From Bacteroidetes bacterium CG2_30_32_10 (GTDB taxonomy: Bacteria; Bacteroidota; Bacteroidia; Bacteroidales; CG2-30-32-10), in contig MNXO01000153.1 of NCBI GenBank assembly GCA_001872995.1, positions 1 to 15,596 on the forward strand: 15,596 nucleotides of DNA. The letters run 5' to 3'. The translations under genes were made by a program, and so were the position numbers. Numbering within the stretch: position 1 is the first letter of the stretch; every line of letters begins with the position of its first letter. The notes under the pieces are model-generated. The model was not told where the DNA came from, made no database searches, and saw only the letters and a program-made list of their open reading frames with translations. This document shows positions 1 through 7,265 of this stretch, in pieces.

Positions 1-24
1 CTTTTTACTTTGTACTTATTACTT
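1..24. repeat. degenerate 7-bp tandem repeat, cut by window edge
   Basis: Read on the minus strand, the bases just after the methyltransferase stop form consecutive heptads AAGTAAT, AAGTACA and AAGTAAA, followed by AAG at the window edge. The first heptad overlaps the stop codon of the upstream gene by two bases. Only three units are visible, so the array could be chance in AT-rich DNA or the start of a longer intergenic repeat outside the window. Confidence 0.3.
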
Positions 25-985
25 AGGACTTCTTAAAAACCATCTCCACAGTGGCTCCTTTTTTAAAGATTGCTGCCATCAAATTTGTGATAATAAATAA
101 TGGGAATGATAAATAAAAAAATATTTTTTGCATTAATATGCTGAAAACAGAGTATTCCTTTGCATAATATTTGTTTCCTTTCATCAATTCAAATAAAACC
201 TCTCTTTTTTTGCAAAAAACGTTTAATATACTTTGAATCATCCCATAAGGATTTTGCTCTATGCTTGAATAACTTGATTTTATATGAATAAACCCCTGAG
301 CTTTCATCAAATTTACTAAATCAATTGGATTAAAATAAAACAAATGCCTTGGTGGGTCGAGATGTAACCATTTACCTTTAAATATTTTAGCCTGAAAACT
401 TGCTATATTAGGAAAAGACATTATTAAAATACCCTCTTTTTTGAGTATATTTTGAATTAAATCAATTGTTTTTTTTGGTTCTGTTAGGTGTTCAAATACT
501 TGAAACATCGTAACTGCATCCAAACTATTAGGTGCAAAATCTTTTTCTTCAAGAACGCCAATTTTAAGATTAATTTCGGAAATTTGTAGAGCTCTTTTAG
601 CTGAATTCCCCTCTAATTCAATACCATTTAATTGATATTTTCCGTATTTAAGAAGTTTTTTCAAAAATTTTCCATTTCCACAACCTATATCCAAAATGGA
701 AGCATTATTATTAATTAAACGACTGAGGCGATATGCACGCTTATTACGAAAATAATCAATCACTTTTTCAAATATACCTTCAAATTTTTCTTTAGATTCT
801 CCATAGTAATCAGCACTATATGCTTTTGCCAACATTTCATCATTGGGACGAGGCGAAAGAAAATAGGCTTTACATGAGTTGCATTGACAGATTTGATAAT
901 TATTACCGAATATATCGTAAGTAGGATAGCAAACTTTATAATCTATTTGCTTGCAATAACCACAGAAAGTTTTGCTTTCACTCAT
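23..985 (-). CDS. class I SAM-dependent methyltransferase with N-terminal zinc-ribbon-like Cys motif
   Basis: 320 aa. A Cys-x2-Cys pair (C8, C11) and a second one (C35, C38, with C33 nearby) form a likely zinc ribbon at the N-terminus. The Rossmann methyltransferase fold follows: motif I ILDIGCGNG at residues 97-105 binds S-adenosylmethionine, an acidic residue at about 123 ends strand 2, and DAVTMFQVFEHL lies at 156-167. The RHLFYFNP stretch near 213-220 is typical of the Methyltransf_23-like enzymes found in cell-surface glycan clusters. Residues about 280-306 are hydrophobic and could anchor the protein to the membrane. Its start overlaps the end of the upstream glycosyltransferase by 8 bp, so the two are probably translationally coupled and modify the same glycan or lipid. 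The acceptor substrate cannot be told from the sequence. Class assignment is firm. Confidence 0.9.
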   Translation of the reverse strand: MSESKTFCGYCKQIDYKVCYPTYDIFGNNYQICQCNSCKAYFLSPRPNDEMLAKAYSADYYGESKEKFEGIFEKVIDYFRNKRAYRLSRLINNNASILDIGCGNGKFLKKLLKYGKYQLNGIELEGNSAKRALQISEINLKIGVLEEKDFAPNSLDAVTMFQVFEHLTEPKKTIDLIQNILKKEGILIMSFPNIASFQAKIFKGKWLHLDPPRHLFYFNPIDLVNLMKAQGFIHIKSSYSSIEQNPYGMIQSILNVFCKKREVLFELMKGNKYYAKEYSVFSILMQKIFFYLSFPLFIITNLMAAIFKKGATVEMVFKKS

Positions 986-1739
986 TTTGCCTATTAGGTT
1001 TTTGGTAAATTTTATATTTCCAAATTTTCTTTTTCTGAAAAAAGTGGCAAAACGATGTTTTCAAAACGCCTAAGCCATATATAGAACTCCGCCTAAAATT
1101 TATGGAAGAGGCTCCCGTAAAATATTTGGTTGGACAAGTAATTTCAGCTATTTCGTAACCAGCATATAAAATTTGAGAAAGCATTTGATTATCAAACACA
1201 AAATCGTCAGAATTAGCTTGATAGTTGATATTTGATAACACTTCTTTAGAAAAAGCCCTATAACCAGTATGATATTCTGATAGTTTTTCGCCAATCAATA
1301 CATTTTGAAATAAAGTAAGAAAACGATTAAAAATATATTTATAAATTGGCATTCCTCCTTTTAAAGCACCTTTTCCAAGTATTCGCGAACCAAGTACCAC
1401 TGGAAATAAATCATTAGCTATTAAGTATGCAATTGAAGGTATTAACTTTGGGGTGTATTGATAATCGGGATGAAGCATTATTACAATATCTGCATTTAGT
1501 TTTAAAGCCATATCATAACATGTTTTTTGATTTCCGCCATATCCTGTATTTTTTTCATGACGAATTACGTGTTTTATGCCAATACTTCGTGCAATTTCGG
1601 CAGTATTGTCAATACTTGCATCATCAACAACAATAACATCGTCCACAATATCAAAAGGAATATCATGATAAGTGTCTTTCAATGTATTTGCAGCATTGTA
1701 GGCTGGCATTACAACTATTATTTTTTTTCCATAAAGCAT
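978..1739 (-). CDS. family 2 glycosyltransferase, DPM1/dolichyl-phosphate-mannose-synthase-like
   Basis: 253 aa with a GT-A fold. The N-terminus has the nucleotide-binding strand IIVVMPAYNA (7-16) and VIVVDDASIDNT (35-46), whose paired aspartates contact the nucleotide sugar. HPDYQYTP (90-97) stands where the metal-binding DxD-type motif lies, GSR follows at 117-119, and HTGYRAF (157-163) is the acceptor-side motif of the DPM1-like subgroup. There is no hydrophobic membrane domain after the catalytic domain, so it is a soluble or peripheral cytoplasmic enzyme. Family members transfer a sugar from a nucleotide donor to a polyprenyl phosphate or another lipid acceptor; donor and acceptor here are unknown. 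It is the first gene of a two-gene minus-strand operon, ahead of the methyltransferase. The ATG lies about 20 nt from a predicted transcription start. Confidence 0.92.
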   Translation of the reverse strand: MLYGKKIIVVMPAYNAANTLKDTYHDIPFDIVDDVIVVDDASIDNTAEIARSIGIKHVIRHEKNTGYGGNQKTCYDMALKLNADIVIMLHPDYQYTPKLIPSIAYLIANDLFPVVLGSRILGKGALKGGMPIYKYIFNRFLTLFQNVLIGEKLSEYHTGYRAFSKEVLSNINYQANSDDFVFDNQMLSQILYAGYEIAEITCPTKYFTGASSINFRRSSIYGLGVLKTSFCHFFQKKKIWKYKIYQKPNRQNE

Positions 1740-1764
1740 AAAAACACATTGAGTATTTGGACAA

Positions 1765-1796
1765 CAAACCTACATCTTTTTTTTCAAATTTACCAA
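1765..1796 (-). promoter_or_regulatory. candidate promoter of the glycosyltransferase-methyltransferase operon
   Basis: On the minus strand TTGG (1793-1796) and TAGGTTTG (1765-1772) are separated by 20 nt, matching the Bacteroidota primary-sigma promoter (TTTG, about 19-21 nt, TAnnTTTG). A start near 1759 would give a leader of about 20 nt. The -7 box is an exact match and the -33 box is partial. Confidence 0.4.
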
Positions 1797-1999
1797 CCTC
1801 TATAAAATTACAGTTTCAATTCCTTTTTAAATTATTTGATAAATATTTAATTATTTTTGTATTTTGCACGGCTTTTTTAATAAAAGAAAAATTTGGGAGA
1901 ATGCTTTAGAATGAAGAATTATTTAAATACTTATATAATATTGTTGCTTAATAGCTATCCAATTGTTTTAAAATTTGGACAATAAGCAAATGTAGGTTT
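1766..1999. repeat. short inverted and direct repeats in the divergent intergenic region
   Basis: The 10-mer AAACCTACAT (1766-1775) recurs as its reverse complement at 1990-1999. The 10-mer ATTTGGACAA occurs directly at 1755-1764 and 1973-1982. The inverted copies lie at the two ends of the gap between two divergent genes. On each strand they supply a TAGGTTT core at promoter distance from the start codon, so they may be paired promoter elements or an operator. The rest of the 294-bp gap shows no credible gene. Confidence 0.4.
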
Positions 2000-2033
2000 T
2001 ACTAAGTAACGAATTAAATTAAAGAGATAGAGA

Positions 2034-3155
2034 ATGGGTATAGAAATTAGAGAAGTTAATTGTAAAAGTGAATTAAGAAAATTCATTCATTTACCTGCAA
2101 AAATTCACAAGAACCATCCTAATTGGGTACCTCCAATTTATGCAGATGAATGGATTTACTACAATCCTAAGAAAAACAAATCTTTTTCATATAGCGACAC
2201 TTCTATTGCATTGGCATATAAAGATAACGAAATAGTTGGTAGAATATTTTGCATTATCAATCATAGATACAACGAAAGTCATCATGAAAAAAATGGACGT
2301 TTTACCAATTTGGAATGTTACAATGACCAAGAAGTAGCTCATGCCTTACTTACTTATGCCGAAAACTGGGCAAAAGCTAAAGGAATGGACAAGATTGTGG
2401 GTTGTTTAGGATTTTCTGATAAAGACCCTCAAGGTTTGTTGATAGAGGGTTTTGATGCTCCAATAATAATTGCTACCAACGGCAACTTGCCTTATGTGCC
2501 TAAATTAATTGAAAATGAAGGATATGTTAAAGACGTAGATTCTGTTGATTATCAAATAGTCATTCCTGAAATAGTTCCTGAATTTTATGCGAAAATATAT
2601 GAGCGTGCGATGCTGAATAATGATATTGTTATTCACGAATTTACCAAAAGAAATGATTTAAAGCAATACATTCGCCCCATTTTCAATCTGATAAATGAAG
2701 CGTATGCACATATTTATGCTTTTGCTCCTTTTGAAGAAAAGGAAATGGATGATTTTGCCAATCGCTTTCTCTTTCTTATTGACCCTGCTTTTATTAAATT
2801 AATTACTAACAAAGAAGGCAAATTAATGTCTTTTATCATTGGTATGCCCGATATTAGTGATGGCATTAGAAAATCTAAAGGATATTTGTTCCCATTTGGG
2901 TTATTACATATTATGCGTTCAGCAAAAAAAACCAAAATGCTCAATCTTTTATTAGGTGCTATTCAAGATGATTATAGAAATTGTGGATTGGATGTGATTA
3001 TGGGTATAAAAATGTTAGAATCATGCAAAAAAGCGGGTATTAAATATATCGATAGCCATTTAATTCTTGAAACTAATAGCAAGATGCGTGCAGAAATTGA
3101 AAGAATGAGCGGCAAAATATACAAGCGATATAGAGTTTTTCAGAAGAAATTGTAA
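2034..3155 (+). CDS. GNAT-like acyltransferase of the YghO/bacterial ceramide synthase (BcerS-like) group
   Basis: 373 aa, soluble, no signal peptide. The N-terminus shows the hallmark order of this family: FIHLPAKIHKNHPNWVPP (17-34), a DE pair at 38-39, and IVGRI (67-71) within the first GNAT-like half. LGFSDKDPQGLLIEGFD (125-141) follows. A second GNAT-like half ends in SHLILETNSKMRAEIERMSG (341-360) and the closing KIYKRYRVFQKK. Length and layout fit E. coli YghO-like proteins and, from memory, the acyl-CoA-dependent bacterial ceramide synthase of Caulobacter, which acylates 3-ketosphinganine. Sphingolipids are common in Bacteroidota, so an N-acyltransferase role in ceramide synthesis is a reasonable inference. 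No serine palmitoyltransferase or other sphingolipid gene is visible here, so the exact reaction is unproven. The start is preceded by a purine-rich AAGAGATAGAGA leader. Confidence 0.8.
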   Translation: MGIEIREVNCKSELRKFIHLPAKIHKNHPNWVPPIYADEWIYYNPKKNKSFSYSDTSIALAYKDNEIVGRIFCIINHRYNESHHEKNGRFTNLECYNDQEVAHALLTYAENWAKAKGMDKIVGCLGFSDKDPQGLLIEGFDAPIIIATNGNLPYVPKLIENEGYVKDVDSVDYQIVIPEIVPEFYAKIYERAMLNNDIVIHEFTKRNDLKQYIRPIFNLINEAYAHIYAFAPFEEKEMDDFANRFLFLIDPAFIKLITNKEGKLMSFIIGMPDISDGIRKSKGYLFPFGLLHIMRSAKKTKMLNLLLGAIQDDYRNCGLDVIMGIKMLESCKKAGIKYIDSHLILETNSKMRAEIERMSGKIYKRYRVFQKKL

Positions 3156-3161
3156 TATTTT

Positions 3162-5057
3162 TTATAATTTGTAACCTTTTACTTTTATTTGTTTTTTGTA
3201 TTTTAGAGATGGGGATGAGATAAACGAACCAATTTTAAATTTGTCCCATTTCTTATCAATATTTTCAATAGTCGTATCATCCATTACAATGATATTGGGC
3301 CAATCTCGTTTAAAATTATCAAATTTCTTTGTTTTACCAGTTGCATCAAATCCTATCTTTGTGTTATTTTGAATTTTAACAAAATAAGTATCTCTTCGAG
3401 GGTCTATATTGTTAGCAAAACGCCAAACCATATCCCGAATGTCGTCTAAATCTACTTCTGAATCAAAGTATAACACACACTTAATAGAATTGAACGATGC
3501 TTCGTTCGTCAAATGTGAATGTATTTCTTTTACTTGATTGGGTTTGCTTTTTTCAATGGAAACAAATACTATGGGGATATTGTTGGAAAGTAAGCTAGTG
3601 TTTATTGCTTTTATATCAGTATATTTTTGTTTTAATGCCTCTGTGTTTATTTTAGATTCATCCATTAAAATTATTTTTTCTGAAAAATCATTTATTTCTT
3701 CAGTCAATTTAATGGTTGCGTCAATACCCATTTTACTACCATAAGCAAAATGGGTGCTAGAATGATCCAAAACATCCATTGGACCTGCAAAAAAATGAAT
3801 ATCAGAACTTACATCCACCTGTTTTACTAATTGTTCAATAAGTTGTTTATAATTATGAATATCTATAGTATCATCCACAACAATCAATATTTTATTAAAC
3901 ATCATCTGACCAGCACCCCATAACGCATTCATTACTTTCAAAGCTTGTCCTGCATAGGTTTTATGTATTTTAATAATAGCAATATTATGAAATACGCCTT
4001 CAATAGGCATGTCCATATCAATTATTTCGGGACAAAGCGTCATTTTAATTGGAGTAAGAAATATGCGTTCTGTTGCTTTGCCAATCCAAGCATCTTCTTG
4101 AGGTGGAATACCCACAATGGTAGCCGGATAAATTGCATCTTTGCGATGGGTAATGCAAGTAATATGAAATTTAGGATACCAATCAGGAAGTGAATAATAT
4201 CCAGTATGGTCACCAAAAGGTCCTTCCCAAATTAATTCTTCATTTGAATTTACATAACCTTCAATTACAAAATCTGCATCACTAGGAACTTCTATGTCTT
4301 GGGTGATACATTTTACCAATTCTACTTTTTCCTTTCTCAAAAACCCTGCCAGCATATATTCATCTATATTTTCAGGTAAGGGAGCTGTTGCAGCATACGT
4401 ATAAACAGGGTCTCCACCCAATACCACTGCTATTGGCATTTTTTTTCCTAATTGTTTATATTCTTGAAAATGTTTAGCGCCTCCTTTATGAAGATGCCAG
4501 TGCATGCCTGTTATGTCTTTTTGAAAAACCTGCATGCGATACATTCCCACATTTCTTATTCCTGTGTTTGGGTCTTTGGTATGCACCAATGGAAGCGTAA
4601 TAAACTTTCCTCCATCGAAGGGCCAGCATTGTAATATAGGAAGCATTTCTAAATCTGGTTCTCTTATGATTACTTCCTGACAAATTGCACTTATATTTGA
4701 TAGTTTAGGCATCCACGATGACATCTGGCTCAATTTAGGAAGCATTTTCAGTTTGTCAAACAAATTGTTTTTTGGTGAAGAAAATTCTTTAAGAAGTTTT
4801 TCTATTTCTTTTCCAATATCATCAAGATTATTAACACCAAGTGCGAGGCATATTCTTTTATAAGAACCCATTGCGTTAATCAGCAAAGGAAATTCTTTGC
4901 CAGTGTTTTCAAACAACAAAGCTTTCCCCTTGTTTTTACTGATGCGGTCTGTAATTTCAGCAATTTCAAGGATGGGGGAAACATATTCTTTAATTCTAAC
5001 CAATTCTCCACAAGAATCAAGTTTTTCGATAAATTGTTGCAAACTTTTATATGCCAT
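3162..5057 (-). CDS. UbiD-family prenylated-FMN-dependent decarboxylase (probable menaquinone-pathway enzyme)
   Basis: 631 aa. The UbiD fold is clear: the N-terminal segment MAYKSLQQFIEKLDSCGELV, RNVGMYRMQ at 168-176, MHWHLHKGGA at 185-194, GGDPVYTYAATAPLPE at 214-229 and WEGPFGDHTGYYSL at 277-290. These last segments hold cofactor, metal and catalytic residues in characterised UbiD/Fdc enzymes. DPRRD (552-556) and IGFDATGKTKK (568-578) mark the C-terminal dimerisation part. Members decarboxylate aromatic or unsaturated acids using prenylated FMN made by UbiX, which is not in this window. It is longer than E. coli UbiD (about 490 aa) and carries an insert around 460-520, as I recall for Bacteroidota homologues called menaquinone biosynthesis decarboxylase. 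Bacteroidota use menaquinone, which supports that role, but the substrate is inferred. Its stop lies 6 bp from the stop of the convergent BcerS-like gene. Confidence 0.9.
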   Translation of the reverse strand: MAYKSLQQFIEKLDSCGELVRIKEYVSPILEIAEITDRISKNKGKALLFENTGKEFPLLINAMGSYKRICLALGVNNLDDIGKEIEKLLKEFSSPKNNLFDKLKMLPKLSQMSSWMPKLSNISAICQEVIIREPDLEMLPILQCWPFDGGKFITLPLVHTKDPNTGIRNVGMYRMQVFQKDITGMHWHLHKGGAKHFQEYKQLGKKMPIAVVLGGDPVYTYAATAPLPENIDEYMLAGFLRKEKVELVKCITQDIEVPSDADFVIEGYVNSNEELIWEGPFGDHTGYYSLPDWYPKFHITCITHRKDAIYPATIVGIPPQEDAWIGKATERIFLTPIKMTLCPEIIDMDMPIEGVFHNIAIIKIHKTYAGQALKVMNALWGAGQMMFNKILIVVDDTIDIHNYKQLIEQLVKQVDVSSDIHFFAGPMDVLDHSSTHFAYGSKMGIDATIKLTEEINDFSEKIILMDESKINTEALKQKYTDIKAINTSLLSNNIPIVFVSIEKSKPNQVKEIHSHLTNEASFNSIKCVLYFDSEVDLDDIRDMVWRFANNIDPRRDTYFVKIQNNTKIGFDATGKTKKFDNFKRDWPNIIVMDDTTIENIDKKWDKFKIGSFISSPSLKYKKQIKVKGYKL

Positions 5058-5399
5058 TGTAGATATATTTGATGTTATCGCTTTTTGTAGCTTACGTTTT
5101 GGATATTTTAAGTCTTTTTTTATGAATGAAATGAGGCAAAATTTACTTGATTGCCCTCCCTTCTTTAGTAAGGCAAATTAAGCTAATAAAACATTCTTTT
5201 GTTCTAACGCCAAAGTTAATTAAGTTTTTTTATTAAATAACAATAGGTTTTCATTATTAAATAGGGCAAAATTAAAAAAAATAAGAGTATTGATAAACTT
5301 ACATCCAATAAGAAAACGCCAAATATCCCCAAAAGAAAAGGCAAATCTTTTTTTTGCAAATTTAACGTATTTCTATTTTAAAAACATTTTCATTTTTAC
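5058..5399. other. non-coding stretch upstream of the UbiD-family gene
   Basis: About 340 bp without a credible gene. On the minus strand, TAACTTTG (5211-5218) with a TTG 22 nt upstream (5241-5243) and TAATTTTG (5267-5274) match the Bacteroidota -7 box and could start the UbiD transcript with a leader of 150-200 nt. Spacing is imperfect in both cases, so this is weak. GCAAA-containing words recur several times, but I see no stable hairpin. Confidence 0.3.
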
Positions 5400-5430
5400 T
5401 TGCTTTCCTTTAAAAAATATAGTATATTTG
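5400..5430 (+). promoter_or_regulatory. strong Bacteroidota-type promoter for the putative small RNA
   Basis: TTG (5400-5402), exactly 20 nt, then TATATTTG (5423-5430) is a close match to the TTTG-N20-TAnnTTTG promoter. No protein start follows before the terminator at 5490, so it probably drives a short non-coding transcript starting near 5435. Confidence 0.55.
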
Positions 5431-5434
5431 CTTA

Positions 5435-5529
5435 TTCATTTTGCTTTATTTGTTTTAGTTAATTTAAAGGTTTTTATTTATTTGTTGTGAAGTTCTGCTT
5501 TTCGGGTGCTGAAAAGCAGAACTTTTTTT
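5435..5529 (+). ncRNA. putative small RNA of about 95 nt
   Basis: This region is bounded by a good promoter (5400-5430) and a strong intrinsic terminator (5490-5529) on the same strand, with no plausible reading frame between. The first 50 nt are U-rich with little self-pairing, and the 3' part is the terminator hairpin. A single-stranded 5' half and a terminator 3' end are typical of a trans-acting small RNA. It could instead be a terminated leader for the downstream lipoprotein gene, but that gene has its own TAAATTTG box at 5691. I do not recognise an Rfam family. The 5' end is estimated from the -7 box. Confidence 0.45.
5490..5529 (+). terminator. intrinsic (rho-independent) terminator
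   Basis: A perfect 13-bp stem, AGTTCTGCTTTTC (5491-5503) with its reverse complement at 5511-5523, extends one more A-T pair. The loop is the 7 nt GGGTGCT, and a run of seven T (5523-5529) follows. On the other strand the hairpin is not followed by T residues, so it acts on plus-strand transcription. The nearest plus-strand gene upstream ends more than 2.3 kb away, which is why I link it to a small RNA. Confidence 0.85.
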
Positions 5530-5690
5530 GTATCTAGGATTATTCCATTTTTTTTATCCTAATCTCTTTCCAAATTAATAATGATAGAAGCCCATTAACA
5601 AATTAGTTTATTATCAAATTACCAAATTTAGTACTTACGCTAATAAACAAATTAGCAAAATTTAAATTAGGTTATCATCAATACCAATAT

Positions 5691-5698
5691 TAAATTTG
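5691..5698 (+). promoter_or_regulatory. candidate -7 box for the MbnP-like lipoprotein gene
   Basis: TAAATTTG matches TAnnTTTG exactly and lies 46 nt before the lipoprotein start codon. No clear TTG is present at the -33 position (TTA at 5667-5669 is the nearest), so the call is weak. The rest of 5530-5744 is AT-rich, with a repeated AACAAATTAG word (5598, 5645) and nothing else I can name. Confidence 0.3.
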
Positions 5699-5744
5699 CA
5701 TCAAAATTAAAATTATTTTTTGGTGAGTTTTTGAATAACTAAAA

Positions 5745-6551
5745 ATGATAAATATAAAATTTTTTATACCAATTATATTATCTCTATTATTTGCAGTCTC
5801 TTGCAAAAAAGACAAGAAAGAAACTCCCTTGGATACGGGAAACATGGTCATTAAATTTACGCACCTTATTGATGGACAATCGCTGCAACAAGACACCATG
5901 AAATATATTAATGCAGCAGGTAGTGTTTATTCTATCACAGAAGTGAAATATTTTGTTTCCGAACTTACCCTTTATAAATCGGATGGTTCTAAACAATTGA
6001 TTAATCAATGGGAAGAAATTCATTATGTGGACGAAGACCTTCCTGACACCAAAACTTGGAATGTGTATGATAAAATTCCAATAGGAACTTACGATTCTAT
6101 TACCTTTGTTTTTGGCATTACAGAAGAGAAAAACAAATCATTTATGTATGTTAATCCACCGGAAGTGAATATGATGTGGCCAGATATATTGGGAGGTGGT
6201 TATCATTATTTGATGATTAATGGCTTTTGGAAAAATACACTCCAACAAAATGAACCCTATAATTTCCACCTTGGTATTGGTCAATTGTACGCTGGTTCTA
6301 CGATAAGCACCGATTCAATTGTTGGATATGTTCAAAATTACTTTACAGTGCATTTACCCAATTCGTCCTTTACCATTCAAAAAGACGAAACCAAAGAAAT
6401 ACAATTCATTATGAATATTGAAAGTTGGTTTAAAACGCCACATATTTACGACCATAATTACTGGGGTGGAGCCATTATGCAAAAACAGCTTGCAATGCAA
6501 ATGGCAAAAGAAAATGGTTGGGATGTTTTTTCAATAGGTTATATTCATTAA
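5745..6551 (+). CDS. MbnP-like lipoprotein (putative copper/metal-binding)
   Basis: 268 aa. Residues 1-19 form a lipoprotein signal peptide with a lipobox-like FAVSC, putting the lipidated cysteine at 20. CKKDKKE after it resembles the Bacteroidota surface-export signal, so the protein may be displayed outside the outer membrane. The mature part matches the MbnP family: MVIKFTHLIDG near 34-44, YINAAGSVYSITEVKYFVSEL at 54-74, then DG, WPD (145-147), a GGYHYLMINGFW block (151-162) and FHLGIG (174-179). In the methanotroph prototype, MbnP binds copper through an oxidised tryptophan made by the di-haem peroxidase MbnH. Several Trp and His are present here (W145, W162, H154, H175), but no MbnH gene is in the window, so copper binding is inferred. 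The HdrC-like gene starts 12 bp downstream, suggesting co-transcription. Confidence 0.8.
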   Translation: MINIKFFIPIILSLLFAVSCKKDKKETPLDTGNMVIKFTHLIDGQSLQQDTMKYINAAGSVYSITEVKYFVSELTLYKSDGSKQLINQWEEIHYVDEDLPDTKTWNVYDKIPIGTYDSITFVFGITEEKNKSFMYVNPPEVNMMWPDILGGGYHYLMINGFWKNTLQQNEPYNFHLGIGQLYAGSTISTDSIVGYVQNYFTVHLPNSSFTIQKDETKEIQFIMNIESWFKTPHIYDHNYWGGAIMQKQLAMQMAKENGWDVFSIGYIH

Positions 6552-6563
6552 TTATTTTACAAT

Positions 6564-7265
6564 ATGGAAAACTTATACCAAAAGTTAACAGAAGACATTC
6601 GCTTCGTGGAAGGGATGAATGCTTGCATCAATTGTGGCACTTGTACTGCAATTTGTCCAGCAGCACAGTTCTACGATTACGATCCACGAATGGTAGTGGA
6701 CACTGTTCAACATAAAAATGATAAAGAAATAGAATATTTATTAAAAAGCGATACTATTTGGCAATGTGGCGAATGCTTATCCTGCAAAACACGCTGCCCC
6801 AGAAACAATGTGCCTGGTTATATTATTCAAGCATTGCGTGCTTTATCTACCGAATTAGGCTATTTTGCTGAGTCTGAAAAAGGAAGGCAACAATTGGCAC
6901 TGAAACGAACTATTGGAGAACATATTCTCAAACATGGTTATTGCGTTTATATTGATGAAGTAAATACAGAAATGTATCCCGAACAAGGACCCGTATGGGA
7001 TTGGATGCAAAAAAACGCTACTCCTCTTTTAAAAAGATTAGGTGCAAACTATAAACAAGATGGAGCTGGCACTTTGCGCAATACTTCAAAAGAATCGTTG
7101 GACGACTTGCAACGCATTTTCGATATTACTGGTGCAACCGAACGTTTCAACAAAATTGAACATTATTCTAAGCTAAAATCAGAAGAACTAGGAATTACGT
7201 TTGATGAAGGATTGAATAATGATTATTTTAAATCAATTTATAACTCAAAAAGCGATATTATATGA
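6564..7265 (+). CDS. HdrC-like iron-sulfur protein (two [4Fe-4S] clusters)
   Basis: 233 aa, cytoplasmic, no signal peptide or membrane segment. Two complete ferredoxin-type motifs CxxCxxCxxxCP are present: C21, C24, C27, C31 (CINCGTCTAICPAAQ) and C68, C71, C74, C78 (CGECLSCKTRCPRNN). Each can bind a cubane [4Fe-4S] cluster, as in the C subunit of heterodisulfide reductase and its bacterial relatives. The C-terminal 130 residues are helical-looking and lack further cysteines; methanogen HdrC is shorter, so this is the longer bacterial Hdr-like form. Its ATGA overlaps the start of the HdrB-like gene, so the pair is translationally coupled and surely forms a complex that passes electrons between a flavoprotein or quinone and a disulfide-type substrate. 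No HdrA-like flavoprotein is visible. The natural substrate is unknown. Confidence 0.88.
   Translation: MENLYQKLTEDIRFVEGMNACINCGTCTAICPAAQFYDYDPRMVVDTVQHKNDKEIEYLLKSDTIWQCGECLSCKTRCPRNNVPGYIIQALRALSTELGYFAESEKGRQQLALKRTIGEHILKHGYCVYIDEVNTEMYPEQGPVWDWMQKNATPLLKRLGANYKQDGAGTLRNTSKESLDDLQRIFDITGATERFNKIEHYSKLKSEELGITFDEGLNNDYFKSIYNSKSDII

Noticed and set aside
1427..1805. Plus-strand frames over the glycosyltransferase N-terminus
   Set aside because: They overlap a confident glycosyltransferase on the other strand and look like composition artefacts.
1911..1985. 24-codon frame (MKNYLNTYIILLLNSYP...) in the divergent gap, preceded by GGGAGA
   Set aside because: Too short and AT-driven to support without conservation; no clear promoter with correct spacing. 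Left as a remote small-peptide possibility.
5290..5490. Open frame of 66 codons ending exactly at the terminator hairpin
   Set aside because: It begins with TTG, has no leader typical of the phylum, spans the promoter at 5400-5430, and its product is a low-complexity hydrophobic string expected from AT-rich DNA.
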